Positions 15,441 to 23,585 of a stretch of 45,788 bases of DNA are shown in pieces. Below the pieces are notes generated by a model. The model did not search any database. It saw only the letters and a list, made by a program, of their open reading frames with translations, and was not told where the DNA came from. How positions within the stretch are numbered: the first letter of the stretch is position 1; each line of letters starts with the position of its first letter. The position numbers and the translations under genes are program-made. Source of the stretch: a bacterium UBP6_UBA1209 (GTDB lineage: Bacteria; UBP6; UBA1177); the NCBI GenBank assembly GCA_002309575.1, contig DBXP01000019.1, positions 1 to 45,788 of the forward strand. The letters run 5' to 3'.

Positions 15441-15750
15441 AGACCTTGATACGCTTCAGGCAATTTTCAGGGATTACTGTCCTGACGCCGAAATCTGGGC
15501 TTACGGAAGCCGCGTCAACGGCGATTCGCACTCCGGCAGCGACCTCGATCTCGTCGTAAAGAGTTTCAACGACAGCAAAAAACGGCTCTACGAGCTCAAA
15601 GAGCTTCTGAGCGAAAGCAACATCACATTTCTGATCGATATAAACAGTTTCGATTTACTCCCCTACTCCTTTCAGGAAGAGATAAAAAATTCCTATATTG
15701 TAATTTTTCCCGATTCAAAGGCTCTCAGAGCGCAACTAAAGGAATCTTAA
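15421..15750 (+). CDS. mntA: Minimal nucleotidyltransferase antitoxin (MntA-like)
   Basis: A 109-residue minimal nucleotidyltransferase. The defining GS-x10-D-x-D motif is perfect: Gly29-Ser30 and Asp41/Asp43 (GSRVNG ... SDLDLVV), with a third acidic residue Asp73 in FLIDINSFD. Family members transfer AMP from ATP to the Tyr of the HEPN partner and so neutralise it (type VII toxin-antitoxin). It overlaps hepT by 20 bp. Its stop interlocks with the stop of the convergent radical SAM gene (TTAA at 15747-15750), leaving no room for a terminator. Confidence 0.88.
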   Translation: MINLKSKDLDTLQAIFRDYCPDAEIWAYGSRVNGDSHSGSDLDLVVKSFNDSKKRLYELKELLSESNITFLIDINSFDLLPYSFQEEIKNSYIVIFPDSKALRAQLKES

Positions 15751-17621
15751 TTCTGAACGATGTAGATAACTCCGTCGATCGCCCATGTGCAGACGATATT
15801 CAGGACATCGACCTTCTTGAATTTTGACTTGAGTTCGGCGAGAGTCGCCCCCTTCTTGTCACGCAGATACTTGAAAACTGCGTACTCGTCATCGCTGATC
15901 ACCTTGGTGAAAACCGACCCCTCGATCCGGTAGACCAGACCGCAAAGCGCCTCTTTATCGACGGCCGAAGCATATTTTTTAAGGTCGATATAGCCGTTAT
16001 CGGCGACATCTTCGATATCGTAGGAGAACTTGTCAAAAAATACTGAGTTGTTGACCGCGAACTTTGAGGAATCGTTGACGGCATCGATCTCGTAAGGCAT
16101 TGAAATTATGTCATCTTCCATCGTCATAAGCGACGTCGTGTAGAAGTGGTTGTGCCTCAGCAGATCCGATGCAAGCGGCCAGAGTTTCTTCTTCTGGAAG
16201 CGGTCGAATAGGTATTCAAAGAACTCGTGGATGTATGCAAAAAGCTGCATGTAGTCGATCTCGTTGACGTTTTCTGCGTTCATCTCGACCGGCTGCTTCT
16301 TTATCCATTTGTTCCAGCGCATGATGATGTCGCTGCACGGCATTTCGAGCGCGTCGGCGAGCATCGTGATTATCGAGACCATCCGGCCTTTGTTGTAGAG
16401 AACCTCTATTCCGTCGGAAATCTCATCGACCTTCTCGAAATCCTTTTTGGCAAAGGTTTCACTCTCGAGCGCAAGGTATGGATAACCGTTTTCGACGGAA
16501 TAGCCGAACTCGCAGATCCTGTTGTAAATCTTTGTCCCGGGATACATGGAGAGGTGCAGGACGCTCAGCGAAACAGGCCAGAGCTTGAAGGCGACCTCGA
16601 GATCCTTGAGAAAATCGTCGAAGGTGGTCTTAGGCAGTCCGGCGATGATGTCGATACCGAACATAAGTGACGGAAAATTCGCCATATATTTGATATTGTT
16701 AAGTGAATTAGTCACATTAAGTGAACTCGTCATCCCCTCGTGGACCTTCTGGCTCGTCGACTGCAGACCGATGTTCAGAAAGACATTCATCTCGGCGAGC
16801 GTCTCTATATCGTGTCTTGAGATAAGATCTGGACGGACCTGCATTTCAACAGAAGCATACGGAAGATATTTGACGATCATATCAAGGATCTTTCTGAAAA
16901 TCTGGTGGCTCGAGTTGGCTACCGGCGCCCCTATCGTGATCTGCGAAACGCCTCTGTCGGCAAAGAATTTCAGCTCCTTTTCGAGGTAGTCGAAGGAGTG
17001 GTAGCGAAGATTTCCGCCGTGCGAGAAGTCAACGCAGAAGTCGCACCTGAAAAGACATCCGCGGGCGATCTCCCAGTAAACCGACGTGCCCGAATTGACC
17101 TCGATCAGCCCGTTCGTGTAGGGCGACGGAATAAGGTCAAGATCGTTCAGAACGCGGGCTTCGCCGTAGACAAAGCTCTTCTGGATGTCGTCCTTGTAGA
17201 CGATGCCGCTCGCGCTGCCGATGCTTTCACCGTTCTGCCGAAGCATTGCCGCCTCGTAGAGCGAAAGTTCCGGTTCATCCTGAATTATAAAGTCAAAATC
17301 CTTCCTGAGATACTGTTCGGGGTGTGCAAACGTGTCGTAACCCCAAAGTCCGCGGTTTGCTCCGCCAGGCTTGCAGCTCTGCGCGAGTTTCAGAATGAAG
17401 GAGATGTTCCAGTAGAGAGCCCTGAAAAGGATTATTTCAGCATTTGCGTTCTCTATCAGATTGACAGAGGTCGTCATGTCGTCGCTCATGAAAACGTTGA
17501 CGATCTCAGTGTCGATGGAACCGTAGGATCTGGCGTCAATAAAGGTTTTTATCGTGTAGAGATGATATTCTATATTTTTCTGAACACGCGATTTATTGAC
17601 GTTTACGATGACTACCTTCAT
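15747..17621 (-). CDS. B12-binding-type radical SAM protein
   Basis: A 624-residue radical SAM enzyme. The [4Fe-4S] motif C-x3-C-x2-C is Cys189, Cys193, Cys196 in a GCLFRCDFC segment. The N-terminal 170 residues have the layout of the cobalamin-binding domain common upstream of such cores, with the DEPE segment near residue 115, although the canonical DxHxxG is not evident. The C-terminal 200 residues are unassigned and may form a winged-helix-like end. The target is unknown; related enzymes methylate unreactive carbons or act on peptides. GAGG lies 5 bp before ATG 17621. A HEAT-repeat lipoprotein gene is 46 bp upstream on the same strand. Confidence 0.75.
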   Translation of the reverse strand: MKVVIVNVNKSRVQKNIEYHLYTIKTFIDARSYGSIDTEIVNVFMSDDMTTSVNLIENANAEIILFRALYWNISFILKLAQSCKPGGANRGLWGYDTFAHPEQYLRKDFDFIIQDEPELSLYEAAMLRQNGESIGSASGIVYKDDIQKSFVYGEARVLNDLDLIPSPYTNGLIEVNSGTSVYWEIARGCLFRCDFCVDFSHGGNLRYHSFDYLEKELKFFADRGVSQITIGAPVANSSHQIFRKILDMIVKYLPYASVEMQVRPDLISRHDIETLAEMNVFLNIGLQSTSQKVHEGMTSSLNVTNSLNNIKYMANFPSLMFGIDIIAGLPKTTFDDFLKDLEVAFKLWPVSLSVLHLSMYPGTKIYNRICEFGYSVENGYPYLALESETFAKKDFEKVDEISDGIEVLYNKGRMVSIITMLADALEMPCSDIIMRWNKWIKKQPVEMNAENVNEIDYMQLFAYIHEFFEYLFDRFQKKKLWPLASDLLRHNHFYTTSLMTMEDDIISMPYEIDAVNDSSKFAVNNSVFFDKFSYDIEDVADNGYIDLKKYASAVDKEALCGLVYRIEGSVFTKVISDDEYAVFKYLRDKKGATLAELKSKFKKVDVLNIVCTWAIDGVIYIVQN

Positions 17622-17667
17622 TTGAACCTCGCGGAGAACCTGCGGAGCAACCGCGTATGAACCGGTG

Positions 17668-19596
17668 TTACTTCTTAACCGAGCTCAGGTAACTGGAGAT
17701 CGCCTTGTACTCCTTCATTGCAGATGCATATTCGACCTTGTCGCCTTCTGCCTTGAGGACTTCGTCAAGAAGCGGTACGAAGCCGGGATCTTCAGTCTTG
17801 AGGAGAGCGATCGCGAATGCATCGCGGACGTAAGGCTCGGAGTGCTTCATAACGGGTTTAAGCTCGTTCTTGTAGTCTCCGAGTTTGCCTGAGTAACCAA
17901 GCATATAGACAGCCTTTTCGACAACTGCCGGATTCTTGTCGGCAAGCTTCTTGACATAGCAGCCGAGATCAGAACTGCACTCCTGTGCAGTCTTTGCTCT
18001 CTCGACGAATCTCCTGAACATCTCTACGGTCCTGTTGGTCGAATCGTAGTTGACGTCAAGTCTTGCCTGAGCCTTTACCTTCTTGTCAAGCTCGTCAGCC
18101 GGAAGCTCTGCCGGGCTCTCTTTCTTGACCTGATCTGTCGATTTCTTCTCAACGTCAGCGATATATTTTTCGCCGTCAGCGATGATCGTTGCAGCCTTTT
18201 CGATGAAGGTCGCAGCCTCTGCCGGATCGCTGATCATTCTTGTAAGAGCGTCTGCCGACCAAACGTTTGCCTCGTAGAAGATGATCTTTTCGTTCATCTC
18301 GTTGTACTCGGAAACCGGCTTCTGGTAAGCGACTTCTGCAAGATACGGGATAGCTTTGGGGTCGCCGAGGATAGCAAGCGCTTCGGCACCCTTCATCATG
18401 ATCGAGATCTCCTGACCTCTGTCAGCAAGTTTAGCCTGAGCGATCTCTTCCTTCGAAAGCTTGTGATCGGGCTTCTTTGCAAGGTTCTTCGCGAACTTTT
18501 TGCTGACCATCTTGAGAAGCGTGTCTGTAGCCTTCATATCACCGAACTTCGCAAGCTGAACTGCAAGGTGCTCAGCGAGGAAGGGCTGTTTCTTATCGGT
18601 TGCAAGCTGTTTTTCAAGCTCTTCGATAACCATGTCGACCGCCTTCTTCGAACGGATGTCGGCAAGAACGATCGAGGTTTTAAGCTTTGTCGTGGTGTCG
18701 ATCGAAGCGATCGTGGCGGTGTACTCGTCATCCTTCGGACACTCGCCCTTTTCCTTAGCCTTTTCATCGTTGACATATTCGGGGCAGAACTGGAGCGTCG
18801 CTCTCTTTTTGTTCTCGTCCTGCATCTCGTTTACCTTCGGGTTCTGACCGTTGTAAGCCTTGATGAGCTCGTCTTCGGCAAGCTTTCCGACCTTGATGAG
18901 CGATTTTCTCGACTCCGGGAAAAGGCTGAAGCCCTTCTCCTCGTAGAAGAGTGAAGTTACGAGCGGACGGACCGTCTGCGGATCCTGCCATTCGCCGAGA
19001 ACGCCAGCGGTCGTGTATTTGGTTCCGAAGTCCTCTACCGGTGACTCGAAAACCTTCAGGATCTCGGGGATGAGGTGACGGCTTTCGTTCGGCATATTCG
19101 AAAGAGCCTCGATAGCAGCACGTTTTGCGACAGACTCAGCCTTTTCACGCATTCCGGCAGCCATCTGCTCGGGAGTTATGAGTGTGAAATACTTCGCAAG
19201 TATCGGAACAGAAGCGGGCTCCTTGAGGATCCCGAACGACATTGCCGCGCTCTCAAGTGTTTTGAGGTTGCGGACGTTGGTGTTTTCAAGACATTTGCCG
19301 ACGATCTCGCCGATACGGTCAACCGACTGGTGGCAGCCGATCTCGCCTGCAGTGAGGACTGCGACGCCTGCTTCGGGAGTCTGGTCAAGCTTGAGGAGCT
19401 TCGAGCAGGTTTTGTCCATGTTGACGATCAGGTTTTTGCCGTTTTCGTCTTTGCTGAGTCTCTTAAGACCCTGAATTGCGTAGTTTCTTGTCTCTTTCGA
19501 GTAGAGTTTTCCGAGATATTCGTCTTCAGGATTGCAGGAGACGAGCATCATCGCAACTGGCAAAAGCACAAAAAGCATCAAACTTTTTAACTTCAT
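17668..19596 (-). CDS. HEAT-repeat lipoprotein
   Basis: A 642-residue lipoprotein with lipobox LVSC and Cys21. The mature chain is a run of helical hairpins with HEAT/PBS-lyase-like signatures, for example in segments such as SVPILAKYF, DPKAIPYLAEVAY and SEPYVRDAFAIALLKTEDPGFVPLL. A Lys/Glu/Asp-rich insertion lies around residues 490-530. HEAT solenoids bind other proteins, so an envelope scaffold is likely; no catalytic domain is seen. GAGGT precedes ATG 19596. It probably shares a transcript with the radical SAM gene downstream. The upstream 95 bp is AT-rich without a clear promoter. Confidence 0.8.
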   Translation of the reverse strand: MKLKSLMLFVLLPVAMMLVSCNPEDEYLGKLYSKETRNYAIQGLKRLSKDENGKNLIVNMDKTCSKLLKLDQTPEAGVAVLTAGEIGCHQSVDRIGEIVGKCLENTNVRNLKTLESAAMSFGILKEPASVPILAKYFTLITPEQMAAGMREKAESVAKRAAIEALSNMPNESRHLIPEILKVFESPVEDFGTKYTTAGVLGEWQDPQTVRPLVTSLFYEEKGFSLFPESRKSLIKVGKLAEDELIKAYNGQNPKVNEMQDENKKRATLQFCPEYVNDEKAKEKGECPKDDEYTATIASIDTTTKLKTSIVLADIRSKKAVDMVIEELEKQLATDKKQPFLAEHLAVQLAKFGDMKATDTLLKMVSKKFAKNLAKKPDHKLSKEEIAQAKLADRGQEISIMMKGAEALAILGDPKAIPYLAEVAYQKPVSEYNEMNEKIIFYEANVWSADALTRMISDPAEAATFIEKAATIIADGEKYIADVEKKSTDQVKKESPAELPADELDKKVKAQARLDVNYDSTNRTVEMFRRFVERAKTAQECSSDLGCYVKKLADKNPAVVEKAVYMLGYSGKLGDYKNELKPVMKHSEPYVRDAFAIALLKTEDPGFVPLLDEVLKAEGDKVEYASAMKEYKAISSYLSSVKK

Positions 19597-19691
19597 AATG
19601 ACCTCTTCAAAGTTAATAAGGGTGACTAAAACTAAAAAAACATTACGTTGCGCAACTTTATTAAAAAAAATTTAAATATCAAAAAAATAGG

Positions 19692-20978
19692 CTATTTCGT
19701 AAAGAAAAGCGACAAAGCGGCGGTCATAAAGTAGTGATCCTCCGTTCCGGCGGTCTCTCTGATCGAGTGCATAGCCCACATCGGATTGCCCACATCGACA
19801 GCCTTTATGCCGAGCGAAGCCGAGCTCATCGGGCCGATCGTGCTGCCCGAAGGAACATCCGAGCGGTTCGCCATCTTCTGCCACGGGACCTTCGCCTCGT
19901 CGCAGACCGACTCGAAAAAGGCCGCGCTGGCGGCAGTCGTCGCATACCTGAACGACGAGCTGAACTTGATGGTCGGACCGCAGTTCATCTTCGGAGCGTA
20001 TGCCGGATCGTGCTTTTCGGGGAAGTTCGGATGCTGCGTGTGGGCGCCGTCCGCACTTACGAGGAAGCTCTTCGAGAATGCGACGAAGCGGTCGTCGGCG
20101 CCTTTCGACGTGAGCGCAACTATCCTTTCAAGCACAGTCCTCGTGAAGGCTGAATCAGCCCCCATCAGAGTCCTGGAGCCGATCTCCTCGTTGTCGTAGA
20201 ATGCCGCTACGATCGTAGACTTCGGCTTTTTCGCGCTGAGAAACGCCTTCATGATCGAATGACACATCTGGAGGTTGTCAAGTCTGCCGGACGAGATAAA
20301 TTCGTCGTCATCGCCGCCGAAAGTACCCTTCTGGAGGTCGTAGACGAAAAGGTCCGTCTGACCGATATTTTCGACCTTCTCCTTCAGCTCCTTTGCGACA
20401 AGCGACTTCAGGACGTTCTTTTTGTCAGCCTTCGCGGTGAGGACAGCCTGAAGATGGTTCTGCGGATTGAACTCGAAGCCCTTGTTCGCCTCGCGGTTCA
20501 TGTGGATCGCCAGCGACGGGATGATCGCGACCGGCCTGTCGATGTTGACGAGCCTGTTTTCATAGCCGTTCTTCGTCCTGACCATGACGCGTCCGGCAAT
20601 GCCGAGATTGCGGTCGAGCCAAGTGTAGACAAGCGGACCTCCGTAGATTTCGGTCGTTACGCGGACACAGCCTGCCGAGATGTTTTCCGCGTTTTCCTTC
20701 AGTTTGAGGAGAGGGCTGTCGGTGTGTGCGCCGGCGATTCTGAAGCCCGTCTCGACCGGTTTCGCCGTGCCGAGCCTGAAGGCGATCAGCGACGAGGAGT
20801 TGCGCCTTACGAAGTATGCCTTCCCGGGTTTCAGATCCCACGGCTCGATCTCGTCGAGCTCCGTGCAACCGTTCTTTGTCAGAATATCCGCAATGTTCTG
20901 CGACGCATGGAATGCCGTCGGAGATTTGTCAATAAAATCAAGGAGTTCCTTACCTAAATCCTTCATATTTCTGTTCAT
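19692..20978 (-). CDS. apeB: M18 family aminopeptidase
   Basis: A 428-residue zinc aminopeptidase of the M18 family (aspartyl aminopeptidase-like), a cytosolic tetrahedral dodecamer in studied members. The co-catalytic metal ligands are visible in order: His in AGAHTDSP, Asp in SGRLDNL, Glu-Glu in FYDNEEIGS, Asp in SADGAHT and His in the C-terminal MHSIRET. The conserved YGGPLVYTWLDR and DVPSGSTIGP segments confirm the family. Length is normal (about 430). GGAGGG stands 8 bp before ATG 20978. It lies downstream of the SRP RNA gene on the same strand. Confidence 0.95.
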   Translation of the reverse strand: MNRNMKDLGKELLDFIDKSPTAFHASQNIADILTKNGCTELDEIEPWDLKPGKAYFVRRNSSSLIAFRLGTAKPVETGFRIAGAHTDSPLLKLKENAENISAGCVRVTTEIYGGPLVYTWLDRNLGIAGRVMVRTKNGYENRLVNIDRPVAIIPSLAIHMNREANKGFEFNPQNHLQAVLTAKADKKNVLKSLVAKELKEKVENIGQTDLFVYDLQKGTFGGDDDEFISSGRLDNLQMCHSIMKAFLSAKKPKSTIVAAFYDNEEIGSRTLMGADSAFTRTVLERIVALTSKGADDRFVAFSKSFLVSADGAHTQHPNFPEKHDPAYAPKMNCGPTIKFSSSFRYATTAASAAFFESVCDEAKVPWQKMANRSDVPSGSTIGPMSSASLGIKAVDVGNPMWAMHSIRETAGTEDHYFMTAALSLFFTK

Positions 20979-21109
20979 CGCTGAAACCCTCCGGTCTCCT
21001 AAGTTGATAAAAAACGCATCAATTTAGCGATAAATCAGAAAAATGACAGAAAAAGCTGAAAGAATCCGCCTCTGAGGCGAAAAAAATAAATTCAGATCTG
21101 CTGATTGGA

Positions 21110-21202
21110 GACCGGGAAAACCGCAACACACAGGCGATCCGCTACCGTTGCTTCCTCTCGGACCTGGCGGGGTTTACGGGGCTTGTCGTACAGCCCCCGG
21201 CC
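21110..21202 (-). ncRNA. ffs: Small SRP RNA (4.5S RNA)
   Basis: Read on the minus strand, the 93-nt RNA has terminal stem GGCCGGG pairing with CCCGGTC and the diagnostic SRP domain IV apex CAGGTCC-GAGA-GGAAGCA, with the GNRA-type GAGA tetraloop and the asymmetric loop bound by Ffh. It is the RNA of the signal recognition particle for cotranslational membrane targeting. It starts 15 bp after the CCA end of tRNA-Ser(GGA) on the same strand, so it is likely processed from the same precursor. The exact ends could be off by a few bases. Confidence 0.93.
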
Positions 21203-21217
21203 ATGACGAAAAATGGA

Positions 21218-21308
<91 letters not shown>

Positions 21309-21331
21309 GGAACCGGACAAGGATAGAAGGA

Positions 21332-21423
21332 TGGCGGAGAGATAGGGATTCGAACCCCAGGCACCCTGTAAAGAGCGCACCTGATTTCGAGTCAGGCTCC
21401 TTCGACCACTCGGACATCTCTCC
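21332..21423 (-). tRNA. tRNA-Ser (anticodon CGA)
   Basis: A 92-nt class II tRNA on the minus strand: acceptor GGAGAGA/TCTCTCC, anticodon stem CCTGA/TCAGG with loop CTCGAAA, long variable arm and encoded CCA. It decodes UCG. Its 5' end is only 3 bp after the tadA stop codon. Confidence 0.96.
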
Positions 21424-21426
21424 GTC

Positions 21427-21921
21427 TCACGAGTCGGAACACGCTGACATTTCTTTCAATTTCCGTTGCTTTTCTCTGATTTCCCTAAAAAAACCGGACA
21501 AAAGCGCGGAAGATTCATCTGCCAGAATTCCTTCAACTATCTCCACCTGATGGTTGAGTCTGCTGTCTTCAAGCAGGCTGTAGAGCGACCTGACGGCTCC
21601 CGCCTTGGGGTCTCTTGCTCCGAAAACCAGCCTTTTAATTCGGGACTGGATTATCACGCCGCTGCACATGATGCACGGTTCGAGGGTCACGTAAAGTTCG
21701 CAATCCTCCAATCTCCAGCTTCCCAGACACTCAGATGCTTCAACTATCGCCTCTACTTCCGCGTGAGATGTAGGCAGATTAGTTGTTTCCCGCTTGTTGT
21801 ATCCTTTTCCGATCACTCTGTTTTCAAAGACCACAACTGCACCGACGGGGACTTCTCCCATCGCCTTAGCCTTTTCGGCCAAGGCCAGTGCCTCTTTCAT
21901 GAACTCAGTCTCTCTGCACAT
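21427..21921 (-). CDS. tadA: tRNA-specific adenosine deaminase
   Basis: A 164-residue cytidine-deaminase-fold enzyme that converts A34 to inosine in tRNA-Arg(ACG). The zinc site is complete: His53 and Glu55 in SHAEVEAI, Cys83 and Cys86 in EPCIMC. The substrate gene tRNA-Arg(ACG) lies 11 bp upstream on the same strand. I chose ATG 21921 because the family N-terminus aligns there; longer versions would run into the tRNA. No ribosome site fits in the 11-bp gap, so after tRNA processing the message would be almost leaderless; an internal ATG at 21900 is the alternative start. The stop is 3 bp before tRNA-Ser(CGA). Confidence 0.94.
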   Translation of the reverse strand: MCRETEFMKEALALAEKAKAMGEVPVGAVVVFENRVIGKGYNKRETTNLPTSHAEVEAIVEASECLGSWRLEDCELYVTLEPCIMCSGVIIQSRIKRLVFGARDPKAGAVRSLYSLLEDSRLNHQVEIVEGILADESSALLSGFFREIREKQRKLKEMSACSDS

Positions 21922-21932
21922 AAACACCACGA

Positions 21933-22009
21933 TGGCGCGCCCAGGAGGACTCGAACCTCCAGCCTTTTGGTCCGTAGCCAAACGCTCTATCCAATTGGGC
22001 TATGGGCGC
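21933..22009 (-). tRNA. tRNA-Arg (anticodon ACG)
   Basis: A 77-nt tRNA on the minus strand: acceptor GCGCCCA/TGGGCGC, anticodon stem TTTGG/CCAAA with loop CTACGGA, T-arm GGTTCGAGTCC and encoded CCA. A34 is the classic TadA target, giving ICG, which reads CGU, CGC and CGA. Confidence 0.96.
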
Positions 22010-22016
22010 ATAAAAA

Positions 22017-22109
22017 TGGCGGAGAAGGAGGGATTCGAACCCTCGATGGAGTGATTAGCCCCATACCCGCTTAGCAGGCGAGCTCCTTCGGCCTCTCGGA
22101 CACCTCTCC
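22017..22109 (-). tRNA. tRNA-Ser (anticodon GCT)
   Basis: A 93-nt class II tRNA on the minus strand: acceptor GGAGAGG/CCTTCTCC region, anticodon stem CTCGC/GCGGG with loop CTGCTAA, long variable arm and encoded CCA. It decodes AGC and AGU. Confidence 0.96.
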
Positions 22110-22121
22110 GCACGTCATTAA

Positions 22122-22209
22122 TGGCGGAGGAGGTAGGATTCGAACCCACGGACGCATACACGTCAACGGTTTTCAAGACCGCCGCCATCGACCACTCGGC
22201 AACTCCTCC
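22122..22209 (-). tRNA. tRNA-Ser (anticodon TGA)
   Basis: An 88-nt class II tRNA on the minus strand: acceptor GGAGGAG/CTCCTCC, anticodon stem GCGGT/ACCGT with loop CTTGAAA, long variable arm and encoded CCA. It decodes UCA and other UCN codons. It is the first RNA of the cluster; a TTGACA on the minus strand (22272-22277) could be the -35 of its promoter, but no matching -10 is clear. Confidence 0.96.
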
Positions 22210-22347
22210 GCTGAAAGAATTCAGTTGTGTAAAGAACAAAGCGGGAAGATGTTGCTTATTTTTACAGGGATGTCAATTTAATTTTTTACCCCGTAGAGGG
22301 AGCCCGCTCTTTTTCGGCAATTCAGCGGTCTCACCGGACCTTAGTTC

Positions 22348-22376
22348 TTGACATGATTTTCGTTTCCCTTTTAATT
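22348..22376 (+). promoter_or_regulatory. Candidate promoter for thiI
   Basis: TTGACA (22348-22353), a 17-bp spacer and TTAATT (22371-22376; TAATTT with 18 bp also fits) lie just upstream of the thiI ribosome site. The -35 is perfect and the -10 is moderate. Confidence 0.5.
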
Positions 22377-22403
22377 TAACGTTTTTAATTTAGTGAGGTG
22401 AAA

Positions 22404-23585
22404 ATGTTCAGAAACATTCTCGTCAGATACGACGAAATCGCACTCAAGAAGAGGAACCGCGGCTGGTTCGAAGACATTCTGCTCAACAACATCCGCTCGA
22501 GCATAGGCGCTCTCGGCACAGCCAAAAAGTTCCGGGGCCGCATGGAGATAGAACTTTCCGACGAGTCTGCGCTCGACGAGGTCATCGGACGGCTGAAGTT
22601 CATCCCGGGGATCTCCGGATTTTCGCCGGCTGTCAGGCTGCCGCTCGATGCCGAATGGGATGAGATCGTCGCTCATGCCGTCGAGCTTGCAAAGACCGCT
22701 GCAGACGAGGGGCTTAGGGTCCTCAAAGTCATCTGCTCGCGCCCGAACAAGGCCTATCCCGGCAACTCGATCGACATCCAGAAAAGGCTCGCCGGAGCCG
22801 TCCTCTCCACACTGGACGGAGTCTTCACCGTCTCGATGAAGGACTACAACTTCGGTCTCGAAATCGAAATCGACAGCAACGGGATCTACCTTTTCAGCAA
22901 GCGCTACTGCGGCATCCGCGGCCTTCCGGTAGGCTGTTCAGGCGAGTATCTTTCGCTCCTCTCAGGCGGGATCGACAGCCCGGTAGCATCATATCTGACG
23001 ATGTGCCGCGGCGCGAAGGTCAACTACCTCAGCTTCTATTCGCCGCCATACACCGGTGAGGAGACGATGCGCAAACTGGAGGATCTCGCACGCCAGCTCA
23101 AAAAGTTCCAAGGGGTCTCGACGAAGCTTTTCATCGCGCCGTTCGTCGACATCCAGCTGCTGATCCGCGCCCGCTGCTTCGAGGGCTACCGCACGATACT
23201 CTTCCGCCGGATGATGTTCAGGATCGCCGAGCGGATAGCCGTAGAACGCGGTTACAGCGCACTGATCACGGGTGAAGCGCTCTCGCAGGTCGCAAGCCAG
23301 ACGATCGAAAACCTCACCTGCATCAACGACGCGGTCAAGACGATGCCGGTGATCCGCCCCCTGATAACCTCGGACAAAAACGATACGATCGCGATCGCCG
23401 AAAGGATAGGCACCTTCCCGATCTCGATCCGCAACGCGCCAGACAGCTGCACAGCTTTTCTCCCCAAATCACCTATTATTAAAGGAAAGCTCGAAAGGGT
23501 CCTCGCTGAAGAGAAAAAGCTTGAACCGGAGATCGGCGACCTCCTTGACAGTGCAATAAAGAAACTAAAGATTATCGATATTTAG
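22404..23585 (+). CDS. thiI: tRNA 4-thiouridine synthetase ThiI
   Basis: A 393-residue enzyme that adenylates U8 of tRNA and inserts sulfur, and in some bacteria also serves thiamine thiazole synthesis. The N-terminal ferredoxin-like and THUMP region occupies about residues 1-165, followed by the PP-loop SGGIDSP at 187-193. No C-terminal rhodanese domain is present, so sulfur must come from another carrier. GAGGTG lies 3 bp before ATG 22404; a GTG two codons earlier overlaps this site and is unlikely. Its TAG interlocks with the TAA of the convergent Hsp70 gene. Confidence 0.93.
   Translation: MFRNILVRYDEIALKKRNRGWFEDILLNNIRSSIGALGTAKKFRGRMEIELSDESALDEVIGRLKFIPGISGFSPAVRLPLDAEWDEIVAHAVELAKTAADEGLRVLKVICSRPNKAYPGNSIDIQKRLAGAVLSTLDGVFTVSMKDYNFGLEIEIDSNGIYLFSKRYCGIRGLPVGCSGEYLSLLSGGIDSPVASYLTMCRGAKVNYLSFYSPPYTGEETMRKLEDLARQLKKFQGVSTKLFIAPFVDIQLLIRARCFEGYRTILFRRMMFRIAERIAVERGYSALITGEALSQVASQTIENLTCINDAVKTMPVIRPLITSDKNDTIAIAERIGTFPISIRNAPDSCTAFLPKSPIIKGKLERVLAEEKKLEPEIGDLLDSAIKKLKIIDI

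Noticed and set aside
16905..17660. Long plus-strand open frame of 251 codons
   Set aside because: It is antisense to the radical SAM gene, has no ribosome site or recognisable domain, and its codons mirror the real gene.
21067..21079. Palindrome CGCCTCTGAGGCG downstream of the SRP RNA as its terminator
   Set aside because: Read on the minus strand the T-run precedes the palindrome rather than following it, so it is not a canonical terminator for that strand.
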